From: Edaphochlamys debaryana
Taxonomy: Eukaryota; Chlorophyta; Chlorophyceae; Chlamydomonadales
Length of the DNA: 64,000 nucleotides
Direction: 5' to 3'
NCBI GenBank assembly: GCA_016858145.1
Contig: JAEHOE010000159.1
Coordinates: 124,001 to 188,000 of the forward strand
Shown here: one piece after another, positions 35,401 to 48,508 of the stretch
How the letters are laid out: every line of letters begins with the position of its first letter
How positions within the stretch are numbered: position 1 is the first letter of the stretch
Position numbers and translations under genes: made by a program
Notes under the pieces: generated by a model
What the model saw: the letters and a program-made list of their open reading frames with translations, nothing else
The model's database searches: none
Told to the model about the DNA's origin: nothing

Positions 35401-38400
35401 CGCCGCCCTTGCCGGTGGCACCGCCCTTGTCGGCCGAGGCTGGAGCAGGCGCGGGCGGGAGGCCGTAGCGGTCTACGGGATTGCGGGGGCGGGAGGAGCG
35501 GCGGCACCCGCTGCCTGGCTCTGCAGCCGGGGCGTCTGCTGGCGTCCCGACCTGCGGTGGTGAGGCCGAGCCGCCCGCGGGCGCCTCGGCGGGGCCTGGT
35601 GCCGCGGCCGCGTGGGCCTCGGCTGCCGTTGCAGGGGCCTGGGCGGGGGCGTCCTGGGCCTGTGCAGGCCCCGCTGGGCCTGCCGCAGCGGTCTCCACAG
35701 CGTTGGCGTGAGGAGGCCCAGCCGCCGCGGCCGGTGTGGCGTCCGCCGCGGCTGCCAGTGGTGCCGGCTGCACCGCCTCGGCGGCTGCGGCCTCGGCGAG
35801 CTGAGACACGGCTGCCCCCTCAGGCTCCGCCGGTGCATCAGGCGCGGGCTGCAAGGGGGCCGGCGGCGCGGCAGCCTGGGCCTGCAGGGGCTGTTGGGGC
35901 GAACGGCCAGCGAGGCGAGGGCTCATGCGCCGGGCCGCCGGCGGCGACTGCCCAGGGGCCTCTGCGGGCTTGGGCGGCGTCGCCGGGTTGTGCTGCGGCG
36001 CTGCGGCTGCGGGGGGCTTGGCCGGCGTGCGGCCGGATGCTGCCGACATGGCGACCTGTGCAGCTGCGGCCGCAGCCCGCTTGGGCCTCGGCTCGGACGC
36101 AGGGGCGGCAGCCTTCTTGCCCCTGCCCTTGGTCGCTGGGGTGGCCGCTGCGGGGGGTGGCGGCTGAGCCGCTGGCTCTGCGGGAGCCGCCTCGCCTGCA
36201 GCGTCCGCCGCCGCCACTGCAGCACCCTGCGCGGCCGCCACTGGGGCCTGCTCCGGGGCAGCGGGCTCCTGCTGAGCCGCCTCTTGCACCGCAGGCTCCA
36301 CCGCTGGCACGGCTCCGGCAGCATCGGGCCCGGACTCGGGCCCGGCGGGCTTGGGCGAGGGCGGCTTGGGCGAAGCCAGCGGCCCCGGCGCGGCCGTGAC
36401 CGGAGAGAGGCCCGCGAGGCGGGGGCTTCGGCGCTGGGACGGGGGCGGCGATGGGCCGGACTCTTTGGCAGGCTTGGGCGGCGTTGACGGCTTGTGCTGC
36501 GGCGCTGCGGCTGCGGCGGTCGTGGCTGATGTGAGGCCGTTGGTCAGCGTGGCCGCGGCCTGATCGGCTGCGGCCATAGCCCGCGTGCGCCTTGGCTCGG
36601 AGGTTAGGCCGCCGGCGGGAGGCGCAGCGGCAGCGTTCTTGCCCCTGGCCTTGGCTGCTGGGGTTGTTGCCGCCGGGGGCGCCTGGGGAAGTGGCTCTGC
36701 GGGGGCCGCCTCGGCTGCTGCGTCCGCCGGCGGCGGCAAGGCACCCTGCGCGACTGCCTCGGGCGCCTGCTCCAGGTCAGCGGGCTCCTGCTGAGCCTGC
36801 GCCTGCACCGCCAGCTCAACTGCTGGGCCGGCTCCGGCAGCCTCGGGCCCGGGCTTGGGCGAGGGCTTGGGTGAGGGCTTGGGCGAAGCCTGCGGCCCCG
36901 ACGGAGCCTGGTCCAGTGCGCGGCCGGCGAGGCGAGGGCTTCGGCGTTGGGGCTGGGGCGGCGACAGGCCGGAATCCTTGGTGGGCTTTGGCGGTGTTGA
37001 TGGCTTGTGCTGCTGCGCCGCGGTCGCGGCGGGCTTGGCCGGCGTGCGGCCCTTGGCTAGCGTGACGGTGACGGCGGCCTTCGCGGCTAGGGCCGCCGCC
37101 CGCGGCGTCCTGCCCTGAGAGAGAGGGATGGCGGCGGGAGGCTCGGCCGCGGCCTTCTTGCCCTTCTTCCCGGCCGCTGGGGTTGCCGCTGCCGGAGTTG
37201 GCTGGGGCACTGGCTCTGCGAGGGCCGCCTCGGCTTCAGTCCCCGCTAACGGCGCCAAAGCTTCCTGGGCGGCCGCCACGGGCGCCTGCTCCAAGGCAGC
37301 GGGCGCCTGCTGTGCCGGATCCTGCACCGCTGGCTCAACTGCTGGCGCTGCCGCCGGCGGCTCCGCTGCGGCCGCGTCCGGGGCACCCTCTGACGCGGCC
37401 GGTGCGGCGGCGGCTGCTGCATCCACCACTATCGGCGCCTCAACGGCAGCAGCGGCGGTGGCTGACTCTGGCGGAGCAGAGGTCGCCGGTGGCGGTGGCG
37501 AGGCCGGCTGCGGATCCACGGCGGGTGCTTGGGCGGCCTCGGGAGCGGCCTCAGGAAGGGCCACGGGAGCGGCTGCCCGCGGAGCGCCGCCGCTCGTGGC
37601 GGGGTTCAGAGCTATCCGGCCGCCGTGGTTCGCGGGCGCTTGGCGGAACGCCCTGCTGCCCGGGGGACCGCCTGGTTGGCGGGGGATTTGGCTGCCGCGG
37701 ACCGGGCCTCGCGGCGCAGCACCGGGGCCGGCCACTGGGCCGGCACCGGTGTGGGGCGCCTCAGCGGTGCCAAAGGCCAGGCCCCTGGCGGGAGCGGGGG
37801 GCTTGCGGGCGGCGTAGGGCGAGTGGGCATCGTCGGCGGAGTTTTCGCCATCGTCCGATTCAAGGTCGCTCCAGCCGGTCTTGGGCCGGTCCACTTCCTC
37901 GTTGTCGCTGGGGTGCTCGTCGGGGCCGTCCCGCTTGGGCGGCCGCTGCTCGCCCTCGCCCTCTGCGTCCTCCGCGTCCGACTGAGCTCCGTCGTCGCCA
38001 CCCACCCCGGCACCGCCCTCCTCCGCGTCGGGCCCAGCCACCACGGGTTCCTCCGCCACAGCCCCGGCCGTGGCCCCAGCCGCAGCGTCAGCTGCGGCCG
38101 CGGCCTCGGCCGGGGCGCCTCCGTTTGGGGCCGAGGCGCTCGGCGGGAGGGAGGGCTGAGGCATGGCCGGGGCGCCGGCTTGGGCGGGCGGGTCGGCCCC
38201 GAAGACCATGAGGCCCGGGGCCGCAGCGGAGGGGCCGGGGGCGCCGGTTGCGGGGCCCGCGGCAGCAGCCGAGGGGCCGGGACCGCCAGCGGAGGCGGCG
38301 GCGGCCGAGGGGCGCTCCGCCAGGGGCTCGCGCGGCTTGCAGATCTGCATTGAGGGAGCAGGGGCGGACAGGCGGTCAGCTCTGGAGTAGCCAAGAGGTT

Positions 38401-41400
38401 GACGGAATGCGGCTGCACTGATAGCATCCGAGGCCCCGGAAACAGCAGTTACCAAAGCTAACAGGTGAAGGCAGGGCGCAGACAAACAGACCGGAAGCTG
38501 GCATCTGACGCGCCGCTCCTCACCTGGAAGGTCGCGACCTGACCGAAGGGGCCGTCGCCCCCGGGGTTGAACTTGACCGCTGGGCCTGTGGAGTTAGAGA
38601 GGCGACGCGGAGGGGGCATCAGGGTTAGAGCTACTTGATGCAGATCCCGAGTCCCGACCGCTCTTCGTAAACGTCCGCCGCACCCATGTCGATGCGGCGT
38701 CCGCTATAGTGGATCACAGTAACCCAGGCCCCCGAACGATGCTCACCCTGCTCAGGAGCCTCTCCGAAGAGGCCACGTGCCAGGTTTCCGGGGCCCTCCA
38801 TTCCCGCCACCTTGGAGCGGTAGCGAGCGCCCATCGCCTCAGCGGGGGTAGGGCCGACCTCGGATGTCACGCCCGACTCAGCACCCACACCCTCCGGGCT
38901 ACCGTTCGCCCCCACGGCAGCGGCAGGGACTGCGCCCGCGGGCGCAGGGGAAGGGGCCGCGGCGGCGCCTCCAGCGCGCTTCATGGCCCGATTCGCCAGC
39001 GCCTTGCCACCCGTGCCCGCAGCAGCGGGGCCGGCCGCGTCCTTGCCACCCGCTTTGGCCCTGCTGGGCCCGGCGCCCGCGCCGGCCTTAGCGCTGGCGG
39101 CCTTGCCCGCGCCCGCACCCGCGCCGGCGGCTGCCTTGCCCGGAGCGCGGGCGGACGGCGCCGGCGCCGGGGCTTGCCCCTGGCCTTGTGCCGGGGCCTC
39201 CTGGTCAAAGAGGGAGCCCAGGTTGGCGAGGGCGCCGCCGCAGCGCTTCTTGGCCTCGAGCTCGCGCTGGGCCGCGGCAATCTGCGCAGGTTGGGTGAAC
39301 GGTTGAAGTCACGCATGGGGCGCATGTGCACAGGCAGTGTTGTCTGATCACACTCGCTACACTTGCACTCGCTACAATCCAACCGTGTACCCAGCCTTTC
39401 TGCTCCATCTGCTGAGTTGCTCTCCATGACCATGCCAAGCGCACCTGCTGCGGCGCCGGCTCGGGGACGTGTATGAGCGGTCGGGCGATGTGGGGAGGAT
39501 TCCTTCACGGGAGAAAACGGTAGGGCGGGGACGAACATATCAGCACGGTCGCACAGCTTGGCTAGGACCTAGCCCTGCGGAATAGTCGCTCCTGTAGCAC
39601 CCCGCAACGCAGCACTTTGCAGCCCCGGCGCCCCGGAAACCCCAACCCGGGCGCACATGTGGTTGGGGCGCAGCAGGTCGAAGCTGGCCACGTGCTTGGC
39701 CAGCCGCCCGCCCCGGACCGTCAGGGCGCCCGACTGGCCCGGGACCAGCACGCCTCGCTGGGAGTCCACCTCAATGGTGGGGTGCACAATCTGAGGGGGG
39801 CAGGAGGGGGAGAAGGGGGAAAAAGTGCAGGTGTTGTGGACGGTCAGGGCGTCAGAGCGGACCGCCGCCAGCCCGTCAGGCAACATCACTCCAGTCGGCT
39901 TCGGCTTCAGGCCGCACCTTGTCGCCCTTCTGGGTCTGCGGCGGCGGTGCGGCGGTTCGCCCGGCCGCGGCCGGGCCTCCCGGCAGCCCGCTGCCCCCCT
40001 GGCGGCCGCCGTGGCTCCCCGAGGCGCCCCGCAGGAGGCCGCTGGGGCCCCCGGGCAGGAGGCCCCCGGGCAGAGGGCGGCCGCCTGCAGAGCCGGACGG
40101 ACCCCGCATGGAGCCCCTGCGCGGGAGAAGGACCGGCAGCGGGTGTAAGCAGCGCTACAACAGCCGTCTGCGGATGTGCGGCGACGCGTCTCACACGTGT
40201 GGCCATCACACGTGTGGCCATCACACACCCGCCAGGCTGCCCCGTGCCCCGTGCTCCTTGGAGCTGGACAGAATGCCATAGGAGTATCGGTTGCGCTCAC
40301 CTGAGCCCCGAGCCCTGCTGCGAGGCGCTGGGCCGGATGCCGCCCGCCGTGTCTCGGTCGTTGGCGGTTGCGGCTTCGACTCCACCCACCTCCGCCTCCA
40401 TGCCCGCCTCCCAGTCCGAGTCAGAGTCCCTAAGGGGAAAGGAAAAGAGGGGGAAAGAGGGGAAAGGCTTGGGCAGCGGAGGTGAGGTGAAGGCAGATGT
40501 AAGGGCTTTGCCTTCCTTTCAGGATCGCTGCAAACCGTCAACACCTCAGGCTGCTGCCCTGCTCCCCGCCAAACTCGCGCCCCCGCACTCACCAGCGCCG
40601 CACGAACTCCACCTCGGCGTGCCCCTCCCGGTCGTCGCCGTTGTACGACACCTCCAGCATCTCCAGCGCCTTCTCGGAGAAGGACCCGGCTGCAGGGAGG
40701 AGGCCGCGGGCAAGGCATGGTCCGTGAAGCCACACGAGCAAGCCCCTGCTCACGCATGTGTTCACGATGCGTGCACGCGCAGCGGGGGTCTAAGTGCGGA
40801 TGCCAACAGCGGCACAGTGAAGCGCTCACAACGGACTGCTCCCATCATATCACCCCGTTCCCAGCTCTCACCCCAGGCCGGGCGCAGGCGCTCCCGCACG
40901 AAGGGCCCCATGGCGGTGCCGCACTGGTAGGCCAGCAGCGGCTCGGCGGCGTCCAGGGTCTCGCGGGCCAGGTCCACCACGCGGCGCACAGGGACCTGGG
41001 TGAAGACTGCGGGTTGGGGGAGGGCGTGGGGGGCAGGAGACGACGCGCGAGTATAAGGCGCGAAGCCATAGGAAAGGGAAGGAGACAGCAGGGGGCTAGA
41101 GTGGGCAAGTTGGCATTCGGACGGCGGACGTCCCATCATGCCTTGTCTACCCCCAACCCTGTCGCAAGCTACTTACGGAGCTCGCGAACGGCGAAGAGGA
41201 ACCTGCGGGAGAGGGCAAGAGTGGAAGGCCGGAGGGCTCAGTATCAGTTCTGTGCGGACTTGAGGACCAGCATCAGCGTGAGCGCCAGGCGTTCCGGCGA
41301 CTCCCACTCCCGCCCCCGTGGCCCCCCTTAGTAAGCCTCACCGCGCCGCCCCGAAGAGCAGGCCGCACAGGTGCAGGCGCGGACGACCGCGCGTGTCGCC

Positions 41401-44400
41401 CCTCCGCTTCAGCGCATCGTGCGCGCTGGGCGCCCAGGCCTCCTCCAGCAGCAGCCACACCTGCGGACCAGGACACAGACACGAGAGGATGAAGACAGAG
41501 CCGCTAGGGAAGCGAGGGCCTGGGAGGTGGGAGCCATACACTGTGCCATGCACTTGAACAGGCCTCTCTCTTACTCGGCCCTTACATGCCCCTGGACAGT
41601 CCCACCCCTCACTCCCTGCCCCCACACCTCGCACCTGGGAGGTGCAGGCCGCGTACGCCCCCTCCTCCACGCCGTCGGGCGGGGGCAGTGGGGCGGCCGT
41701 GCGTGGGTCCACCTCGCCGCACTCCTCCGGCTTGCTGCTGCCCCGGCGCCGCTTGCCCTTGCGCGTGGTGGGCTCGGAAACGGGCTCCGCTGGGGGCTCC
41801 TCCTTGGGCTTGCGGAGCGCCTCCTCGGCCTGCAGCAGGAGTGGAAAGAGCCGTCGTCGGCAGGGGCAGTTAAATGCAAGGGTGACGGAGGCTGGCCAAG
41901 TCGCAGTGCCTTGGAAGGAGAGGTGCAGAGCAAAGGACGGATGCATTGCACAAGGCGGCCAACCAGCTATCCTCTGTTCCCGGCACGAGTCCTCACCTCC
42001 CTCGCCGCGCGCTCCGCCTCCCGGTGCTCCTCCTGCTGCCGCTTCACCACCTTGAGCCCGGCGGCTACGGCGTGCTCGGTGGCCCTGGAGGACGAGGGGG
42101 CAGCCATGAACCTATCGGTTATGGTGCGGGACTACAACGCTCGCGACGTCGCGGAAGCCACGTGAAGCCTCCCTGACATATGGCCCTCGATAGGCCCGAC
42201 ACAGCCCCCCCTCAAGACACGCTCCCCACTCACATCATCAGCTTGTCCACCACCACCTGCGCCTGCTCCCGGGCCTTCGCCAGGATGGCCTCCACGGGCG
42301 GCTGCCAGCCGGGCAGGGGCGTCTCGTGCTTGGACAGCTTCTTGGCGGAGCGGAGGACTGGGGCGCAGGAGGGGAGAGGGAAGTGCAGAGCAAACCAAGC
42401 TGAAGGGCAAACCGACGGGCATCAGAAACAAGGGAAAGACAGGAGGGCGGACGCGGCAAGGTGCTACCCTGCCGCGGTGCGTGTGCGCACGACAAGTCCT
42501 CGTGCAGGCAGGACTCGCCGCAAACGTGATACTCACACTTGCTCTTGAAGCGGCTGGCGGGGTCGCGCAGGCGCGGGGCCAGCGGGCTACGGCCGGCCGC
42601 ACCGGCAGCCGAGGGCCCGGCCGGCGCCGCCGTCGAGGGCCCGGCTGCAGCGGCATCGGGTGCCCCTGCCGCAGCGCCTCCAGTGCCCCCAGCCGCCGCC
42701 TGCTGTTTCTCCTGCCCCTGCCCCTGCGTCTGCTCCTTGCGCAGGCGCTTCTCCTCCGCCGCCACCACCTGCTTGAGCTCCCCAGCGACGAAGGCGTGCA
42801 TGGACCTGAGGGGTTGCCAGACGGAAGGACGGAAGGGTGCTGAGTGAGCCGGAGCCCTCTATTGGCCTTGATACCCCATCCACAAAGTGTCATCTGGAGC
42901 ACGTCTCGTCCTCAACTTCTGTGTCCCCAAGCCACGCCCCAAGGAACCCCGGGCATAATATGCCGACCCTTGCACCCTCGCCTGCCCCTGCCCCTCTCGC
43001 ACCGGGCACCCGTCCCCACGCAGCCCTCGACTGCAGCCCTTCCCCGATTACAGCCCGGCCCGATTCCAGCCCGGCCCGGCAATCTCCCCTTCCCTCCCTG
43101 ACTCACTCCTCGGCCTCCTCCAGCAGCTTGGAAACGTCCAGCCCCTCATCCAGATCCGCCAACGCCCGCCTTTTGACCTCCTTCCCCTCCTTCTTGTCCA
43201 GCTCCTTCCACACCCAGCGGCTGGCCTGAGCGCTGGAGGCCCCCGCTCCCGCGCCCGTGCCGCCCGCGGAGCCAGGGCGCTGGCCCTGCGAGCCCCGTGG
43301 CCCTAGCGCGCCAGCTTGGGGCGCCGTGATGGACCCCATGCGGCAGGGGCCCCCGCCCAGGCCCGCGCTGAGACCGGCGCTGCTGGCGGGGCCGAGCCCC
43401 GAGACGGGGGCAGAGGAGGGCCCCACCGCGGCGGCTTCGCCGGAGGTGCGGCGGGAATCGCCCGGGACCCGGCCGTCGGCACCCGGGGGCAGCATGGCCG
43501 CAGCGGCAGCGCGGAGGTCGGGCTGAGCGGTGGCCTGTGGGGGTAGAGAGTGGACATGGTATCTTAGACGTGCGCGAGACATGGCTTTTTAAGGGCTTGT
43601 CGATGCCGGGACTATCTGACTCACCTGCTGGAGGAGCGCTTTCGAGCGTCCGTCACGTCCGAACACGTACTGCTCGTTCGGCCGGTTGACAGCCTCCGGG
43701 TTGGGCGGCCGGCTGACTGAGAGCGGCTTGGCAACCTGCGAGCAGGCGAGACAAGGAAAGGTTCATCAGGCTTGGTAGCCAGCCGTCCACAATGGCGCAA
43801 AGCCTGAGACATGTGGTGTGACCCCGAGTTGGTGCGCAAGCCTCTGCAAAAGCCCACCAGCTCAAAGCCCACGAAACGACCGCGAGCCTGTCATCTCCCT
43901 ACCCATTGCCCCACGCACCTTGCCACCCTTGACCACGCCGCCGCCCGCCACGCCCAGCCGCCCGCCGCTGCCCGCCCCCGAAGGATGAGCCGGCAGCGAC
44001 CGCCCCGCCCCCGAGGGGTGTGCCGGCAGCGAGCGCCCCGCGCCGGAGGGGTGTCCCGGCAGCGAGCGCCCCGCGCCCGTGCCAGTGCTCGCGCCCCCGC
44101 CCATCCCCCGGCCTTGCAGCGTGGGCTGTGCACCCACGTGCCGGGGAGCGCTCGGCTTGTGCCCTGCCGTGAGGGGTGCCGTGCGGGCGTTGACCTGCGG
44201 CCGGGATCAAACCACGGTTGTTATCATGTCAATCAGCCATGAGCATGTCAGCCTTCCCATTATGTATGGATGCAGAACGCACCTGAGCGCTGGTGTGCAG
44301 CGGCCGCGGCTGCGGCTGCGGCTGCGCCTTGCCAATAGCGAGCCGCGGGGGCGGGGGCGGGCCCCCGACCCCCGCCGCGTGCTTGGACGCCTGCCGGAAC

Positions 44401-47189
44401 AGGGCGGGCTTGGGTGCGGCGGCCGCGCCACCACCGCCACCGGGCTTGCTGAGGTCTGAATGAGTGGGAGGGCACGGAAGGCACACCGGTCATCAGCCGC
44501 CATAATCACCTCCCCCAAGTACGCATACCCATGGCCACTTTACAGCTCCACTCATTTAGCTGCCGGCATCCTCAGGCCACGCCAATGTAACCCTGGCTTT
44601 CAAGAGCAGCCTCTGCCACATGAGGAGCCTTGCCACAAGCTCCCTTATAACAGGAGCCCCAAAACACAGGTAACCTGTTCGCCCCTTGAGCCCTGCGCAC
44701 TGGGTCTTAGGCCGAGCGGCGGGAGCTTGATGCACGGGTGGCGAATGATATCGGTCATAAGTGGGCGAAAGTCGTCCCCCCATGCATTCTTGTTGTGCCG
44801 CCTGCCGGAGGCGTAGGCCGGCGGTACCGCGGGGAGGGTGTCGGCGGCGGTGGCAGGCTCGGGCGCGAGCATGTAGGAGACCATGAGACGCATGGAGGCC
44901 TTAAAGTCTGTGGGAGGTCACGTCAGCGGAGACACATCAAGAGGCCTGGAGGCCTGGAAGGCAGACATGCACCAGGTCCCGTCAGTCGCCACATAGCTGC
45001 ACGCAGGTCTGGCGCAGTTTCACGACAGGCACCGACGATGTGCCCCGCTATCGCCCTTCCCCGAGCTCACCCCCGACAGCGGCCTTGGCCCTGGCAATGG
45101 GTACCCACGCCACGGGCAGCAGCGAGGCCCCCAGCGCCTTGGGCGGAGCGGACCAGGCGTCCCTGTTGGGCCAGTGGGCGCTGCGGGAGGGGCGGTAGCA
45201 CGGTCATTCCCAGGTAGGGTGTGCAGCGAGTTGAGGACCTGCGACCGCCCCGTCACGACCCCCCCCCCCCCTCGTCGCGCCTGCCGCCTAGGCCCCACCT
45301 GAGCAGGTCCACCAGGGCGTCCTCCACGCCCTCCACCGGCTGCGGGGCGTCACCGTCGCCCAGCGGCCGCTGCACCGCCCTCCGCATGCGGTCCTCACGA
45401 GTCCGCAGCTCCTCCTCGTTGCCCACTGCGCAGAGGGGCACAAGGGGAGCGCTTGAGCTCGTGGGAGGGCGCATCCTGGCCCGGTGCCCAAGCCACCTCC
45501 AGCTCCCCCGCTCGGGCTCCACACGTAGACCGCTACCCTTCACCACGACCCGGCCCCTCGACACCCACCTGAGGGGTCTAGCAGCACGAACCGCGCGTTG
45601 AGCCTCCGCAGGCGCTCGGCATTGATCGGGGCTAGCTGCCGCCCCAGCGTGCCTGAGGACGCGTGGGGTGGAGGGAAGTGAGCGGCGGCGGCGGCGTGTT
45701 ATGCGGATAGCTAACGAGGCTACGTCGCAACCGTCAATGCCGGGCTTGTGGCGAGGCCCCGCGTGGCGCATCTGCATCGAGGTGCCTGGCCCCAGCCAGA
45801 CGCGCCACAGACACACCTTCTGGAGGAGCCGGCGCCACGAGTACGAAGGTCACCTGTGTTCGGCCTGTCCATAGGAGAAGGGCAGCTCGCCGTCAACTCC
45901 GCCCATAATTCACCCACGCAAGAGCCATCAACAATCCCCGCCGCTGGATCAAGCCGTGATCACCCCAGAGCCCTTGCACCGCCCGTCTTCACAAACATTT
46001 CATCCGGAACCCCGAGCCCTTTCACAAACGTCTCCCGCCCGCTGCCAAACACCACTCACTCATGGGCGGCAGCTTGGCCGCCACCTCCTCGCTGTACTTG
46101 TCCAGAAAGTGGTACACGCACTCGAGCCACGTGTCGGGGTGCGGCGGCTCTGCGTTGGGTGGGACATAGGGATCTAAGTGTGAGGCAGGAAGGGACAGCC
46201 GGTTGGGTGCACCCGCTAGAGCAGAGTGGTACTTCCAAACACCTCCAAGCTACGCAGCATAGCGCTCGGGCAAAGGCAGTCCTGAAGCCACCATCAACCC
46301 CAGGCGAGCACCCACCGGGCTGGGCCGGGCCCAGACTGGTGAACGCCCGCGTCCGGGCCTCCTTGTCCCGCTCGTCCCGCTGCGCCTTCTGCAGCTGCAA
46401 GGGACGAAGGTGCCCCGCAAGAACCACAGTCAGGCTGCACGTGCAACGTATTGGCTCAGCACAGTGCGACTACAAAGCAGCAGCCTGGTTGCGCTGAGCT
46501 CTCCAGCTGGACCCCAAGACCACCCAGTCCCCGTGCTGCAGCTTCACAGCACCAACCTGTTCGAGCAGGTAGCAGAACTCCACCATGACGTCTGAGCCCT
46601 TCTTAGCGGCATGGCCCTGGGTGGGTGCCGGGGCCTCCACGGCTGCGGGAGGAATGCGAGCGGGGCTGCTGAGACGGCACACCGGAGCAGGAACGAAAGC
46701 GAGCGCGCAGGGCCGTGGGGGGTGGGTGCATGCCTCACCCGTGCCGTCGCCGTCAGGTGGGGGGCTGCCCGCCCTCTTGGCGTCTTTGGGCGCGGCGGCC
46801 GCTAGCTTGCCAAGATCGCTTCTGAGCCTCCGCGAGAGCTCGCCAGAGAAGGTGGAGGTGCTGCGCGCAAAGGGGCGTCGGGGCATGGTAAAGAGAAGGC
46901 ACAGCAGAGGACTCAGCACGCCTGCCACGCCAGCCTCGCGCACGCCCTACCGCGACGAGATGACGCCGTAGTTGACCGACGTCATGCAGTCATACATCTC
47001 CGTGAGCTGCGACACCACGCGCGCTGCGGCCTCCTTGACATTCTCGATGCCCACGCCCGCATCGCCGGGTTGGCGCGGAACCAGTGCCGCATCCGCCTTG
47101 GACCCATCCTTTCCTTCAAGGAACTCCAAGGGCGGCAGCGGCCCGTGCGCGTCAACGAGGAGCACAATATGGTGCTCTAGCTCCTCCAT
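32441..47189 (-). CDS. Very large multi-exon protein with basic, repetitive C-terminus
   Basis: It starts MEELEHHIVLLVDAHG at 47189. About 27 exons can be followed, for example 46951-47189, about 46060-46150, 45569-45651, 45297-45425, 45072-45183, 44700-44910, 43920-44195, 43105-43535, 42535-42806, 41637-41830, 40877-41006, 39660-39789 and 38748-39283. A last exon of about 5.9 kb runs from about 38351 to the stop. The N-terminus (hydrophobic strand ending in Asp, a helix, then a second strand) could be a von Willebrand A-like fold. The middle has charged helical segments. The last 1,970 residues are Ala/Pro/Gln-rich, with three long repeats ending in RSPRLAG-type motifs, an acidic run and a KKKKARRG end, suggesting a nuclear, nucleic-acid-associated protein. 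I cannot name the family. Unity of the whole span is inferred from continuous minus-strand exons without an intervening start or stop, so it could be two genes. Confidence 0.55.
35900..37345 (-). repeat. Three coding repeats of about 145-170 codons
   Basis: Within the last exon of the large gene, three units each contain a Glu/Gln/Ala-rich part (EQAPVAAAQ), a Pro/Ala/Lys-rich part (ATPAAK..GKKAA), QHKPSTPPKP and a terminal SPPxxxRRSPRLAG. The RSPRLAG-type ends fall near 36930, 36420 and 35915, so the unit length is about 510 bases. The copies differ by many substitutions, indicating old internal duplication. Confidence 0.8.
43981..44080 (-). repeat. 33-bp coding minisatellite, three copies
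   Basis: Three tandem 33-base units encode GAGRSLPGHPS, GAGRSLPAHPS and GAGRSLPAHPS in an exon of the large gene. The units are close to identical, so copy number may vary between strains. Confidence 0.85.
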
Positions 47190-48508
47190 AGCTGGCCTCT
47201 GAGCACCAGGCCCTCCACCTAAGCTCTAGGTTGGCTCAAGCGGTCCGCCAGACCGCCAGCCTAGGCGGTCAGCGCAAGGAAAGAATTGCGCGCATTTTGA
47301 ACTTCCGCGACAGAAAGTTGGGTGTATGACAGGTGAGCAGCTAATGTGGCGGTCGGGACCATGCTGTAGCTGCTGGGGCAAGCAGAGGGCCCTTGCGCTG
47401 CAGGATTCAGCCCTTCCGCCATATTTGCACGGTGCTCGTCCAACTCCTCGCTCCTTGCGCCTCGCGCCCCGCAGACTGCAATTTGCGGCCCTTAGCACCG
47501 TCGCGTATCCTGCGAGGGTCTGCAACAACCTGTCACGCCAGTCGCCGTGCCAAGCCCCGGCACCATAATCTGCGCGCCACCGCAACAAGCCACGCAAAAC
47601 TGGCACACGGGACGTGGTTGTACGTTGGTCTGGGGAGACGCTTGGGGAGAGGGCAGGGAAGGGGGAAAATGGCAAGGGGCGGGGAGAGGGAGGCCTGGGG
47701 CGTGGGGGGGTTGGCCACGCACGAGGCAGTGACCCCTGCAAGTAAGCACTGCAAGGTTCAAGCCCCTCTGTACATTTATGTCGCCCTTCTACGCGTGAAG
47801 GAGCGGGCGACTACTCACAACTGTGGGCGGCCGCCATCGCCAGGAGGCCATCGCTGTTGAGGTATCATGAGGAAGGGCAAGGGCAGCTGGCCAAGGGATG
47901 CCGTGAGATGGCCTGGAGGTGCGACCAGATGCTGAGAACTTGGCGGGGGTGGTCGTGCTCAGCGCGGGGCTGTCGGGGGCGCGTTGGGGTTTGCAGACAC
48001 AAGCCCGGGTCGCGTCGGTTGCACGGCATGGGCCCGATTGCACGAGCTAGGCAAGAGCATGCCCAAAGAGGACAATAGATGAGCAAGTATCGTCACACAC
48101 AGCTTCGGCCTGCGACAACACCAAGAGCCCCCCTCGCGAGACCAAGTCGGCAACTCCCAGCCCGTGCGCCGCGGACAGGACCCGAGCCGAGCCCCCAGTC
48201 GCTAGCTTGCTCTTGCTTCCATCTGACAAGCTTGGATCGATCGCTCAACCTCTCAAGTCTTGCACGGGCCACCGGCGGGGAAGCGACGACAAGAGGTGAG
48301 GAGCCGCGTCGCACGACTGGCAGAGTTCGACTCCGAGCCTGAACATACATCTGAGCCTTCCACTGCTAGCGGCTAGCCTTCTGAAGCAGATTACCCGCGC
48401 CTCGCTTTTGCCTCGGCGACCGCCGGACCGCCCGCGGGTCGTGTCGCTGGCCTGAGAATCGCATCCGCCGACCGCGGCTACCGACCCCACCCGCGCCTGA
48501 CCGCAGTC
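47190..48508. promoter_or_regulatory. Divergent intergenic region
   Basis: These 1319 bases lie between the start codons of the large minus-strand gene and the plus-strand proline-rich gene, and must carry both promoters. A tRNA-like B-box word near 48331 has no matching A box or stems. No gene is supported. Confidence 0.5.

Noticed and set aside
32766..38353. Long plus-strand frames opposite the last exon of the large gene
   Set aside because: They mirror the Ala/Pro-rich coding sequence on the other strand, have extreme composition and no recognisable motif.
38352..38485. Start of the 2,014-codon frame at 38485 as a real N-terminus
   Set aside because: The first 45 codons read through an intron. 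A good acceptor lies just before ICKPREPLAE near 38351, and an exon ending QVATFQ precedes it.
48320..48345. tRNA-like B box (AGAGTTCGACTCC)
   Set aside because: No A box at the right distance and no acceptor or anticodon stems could be formed.
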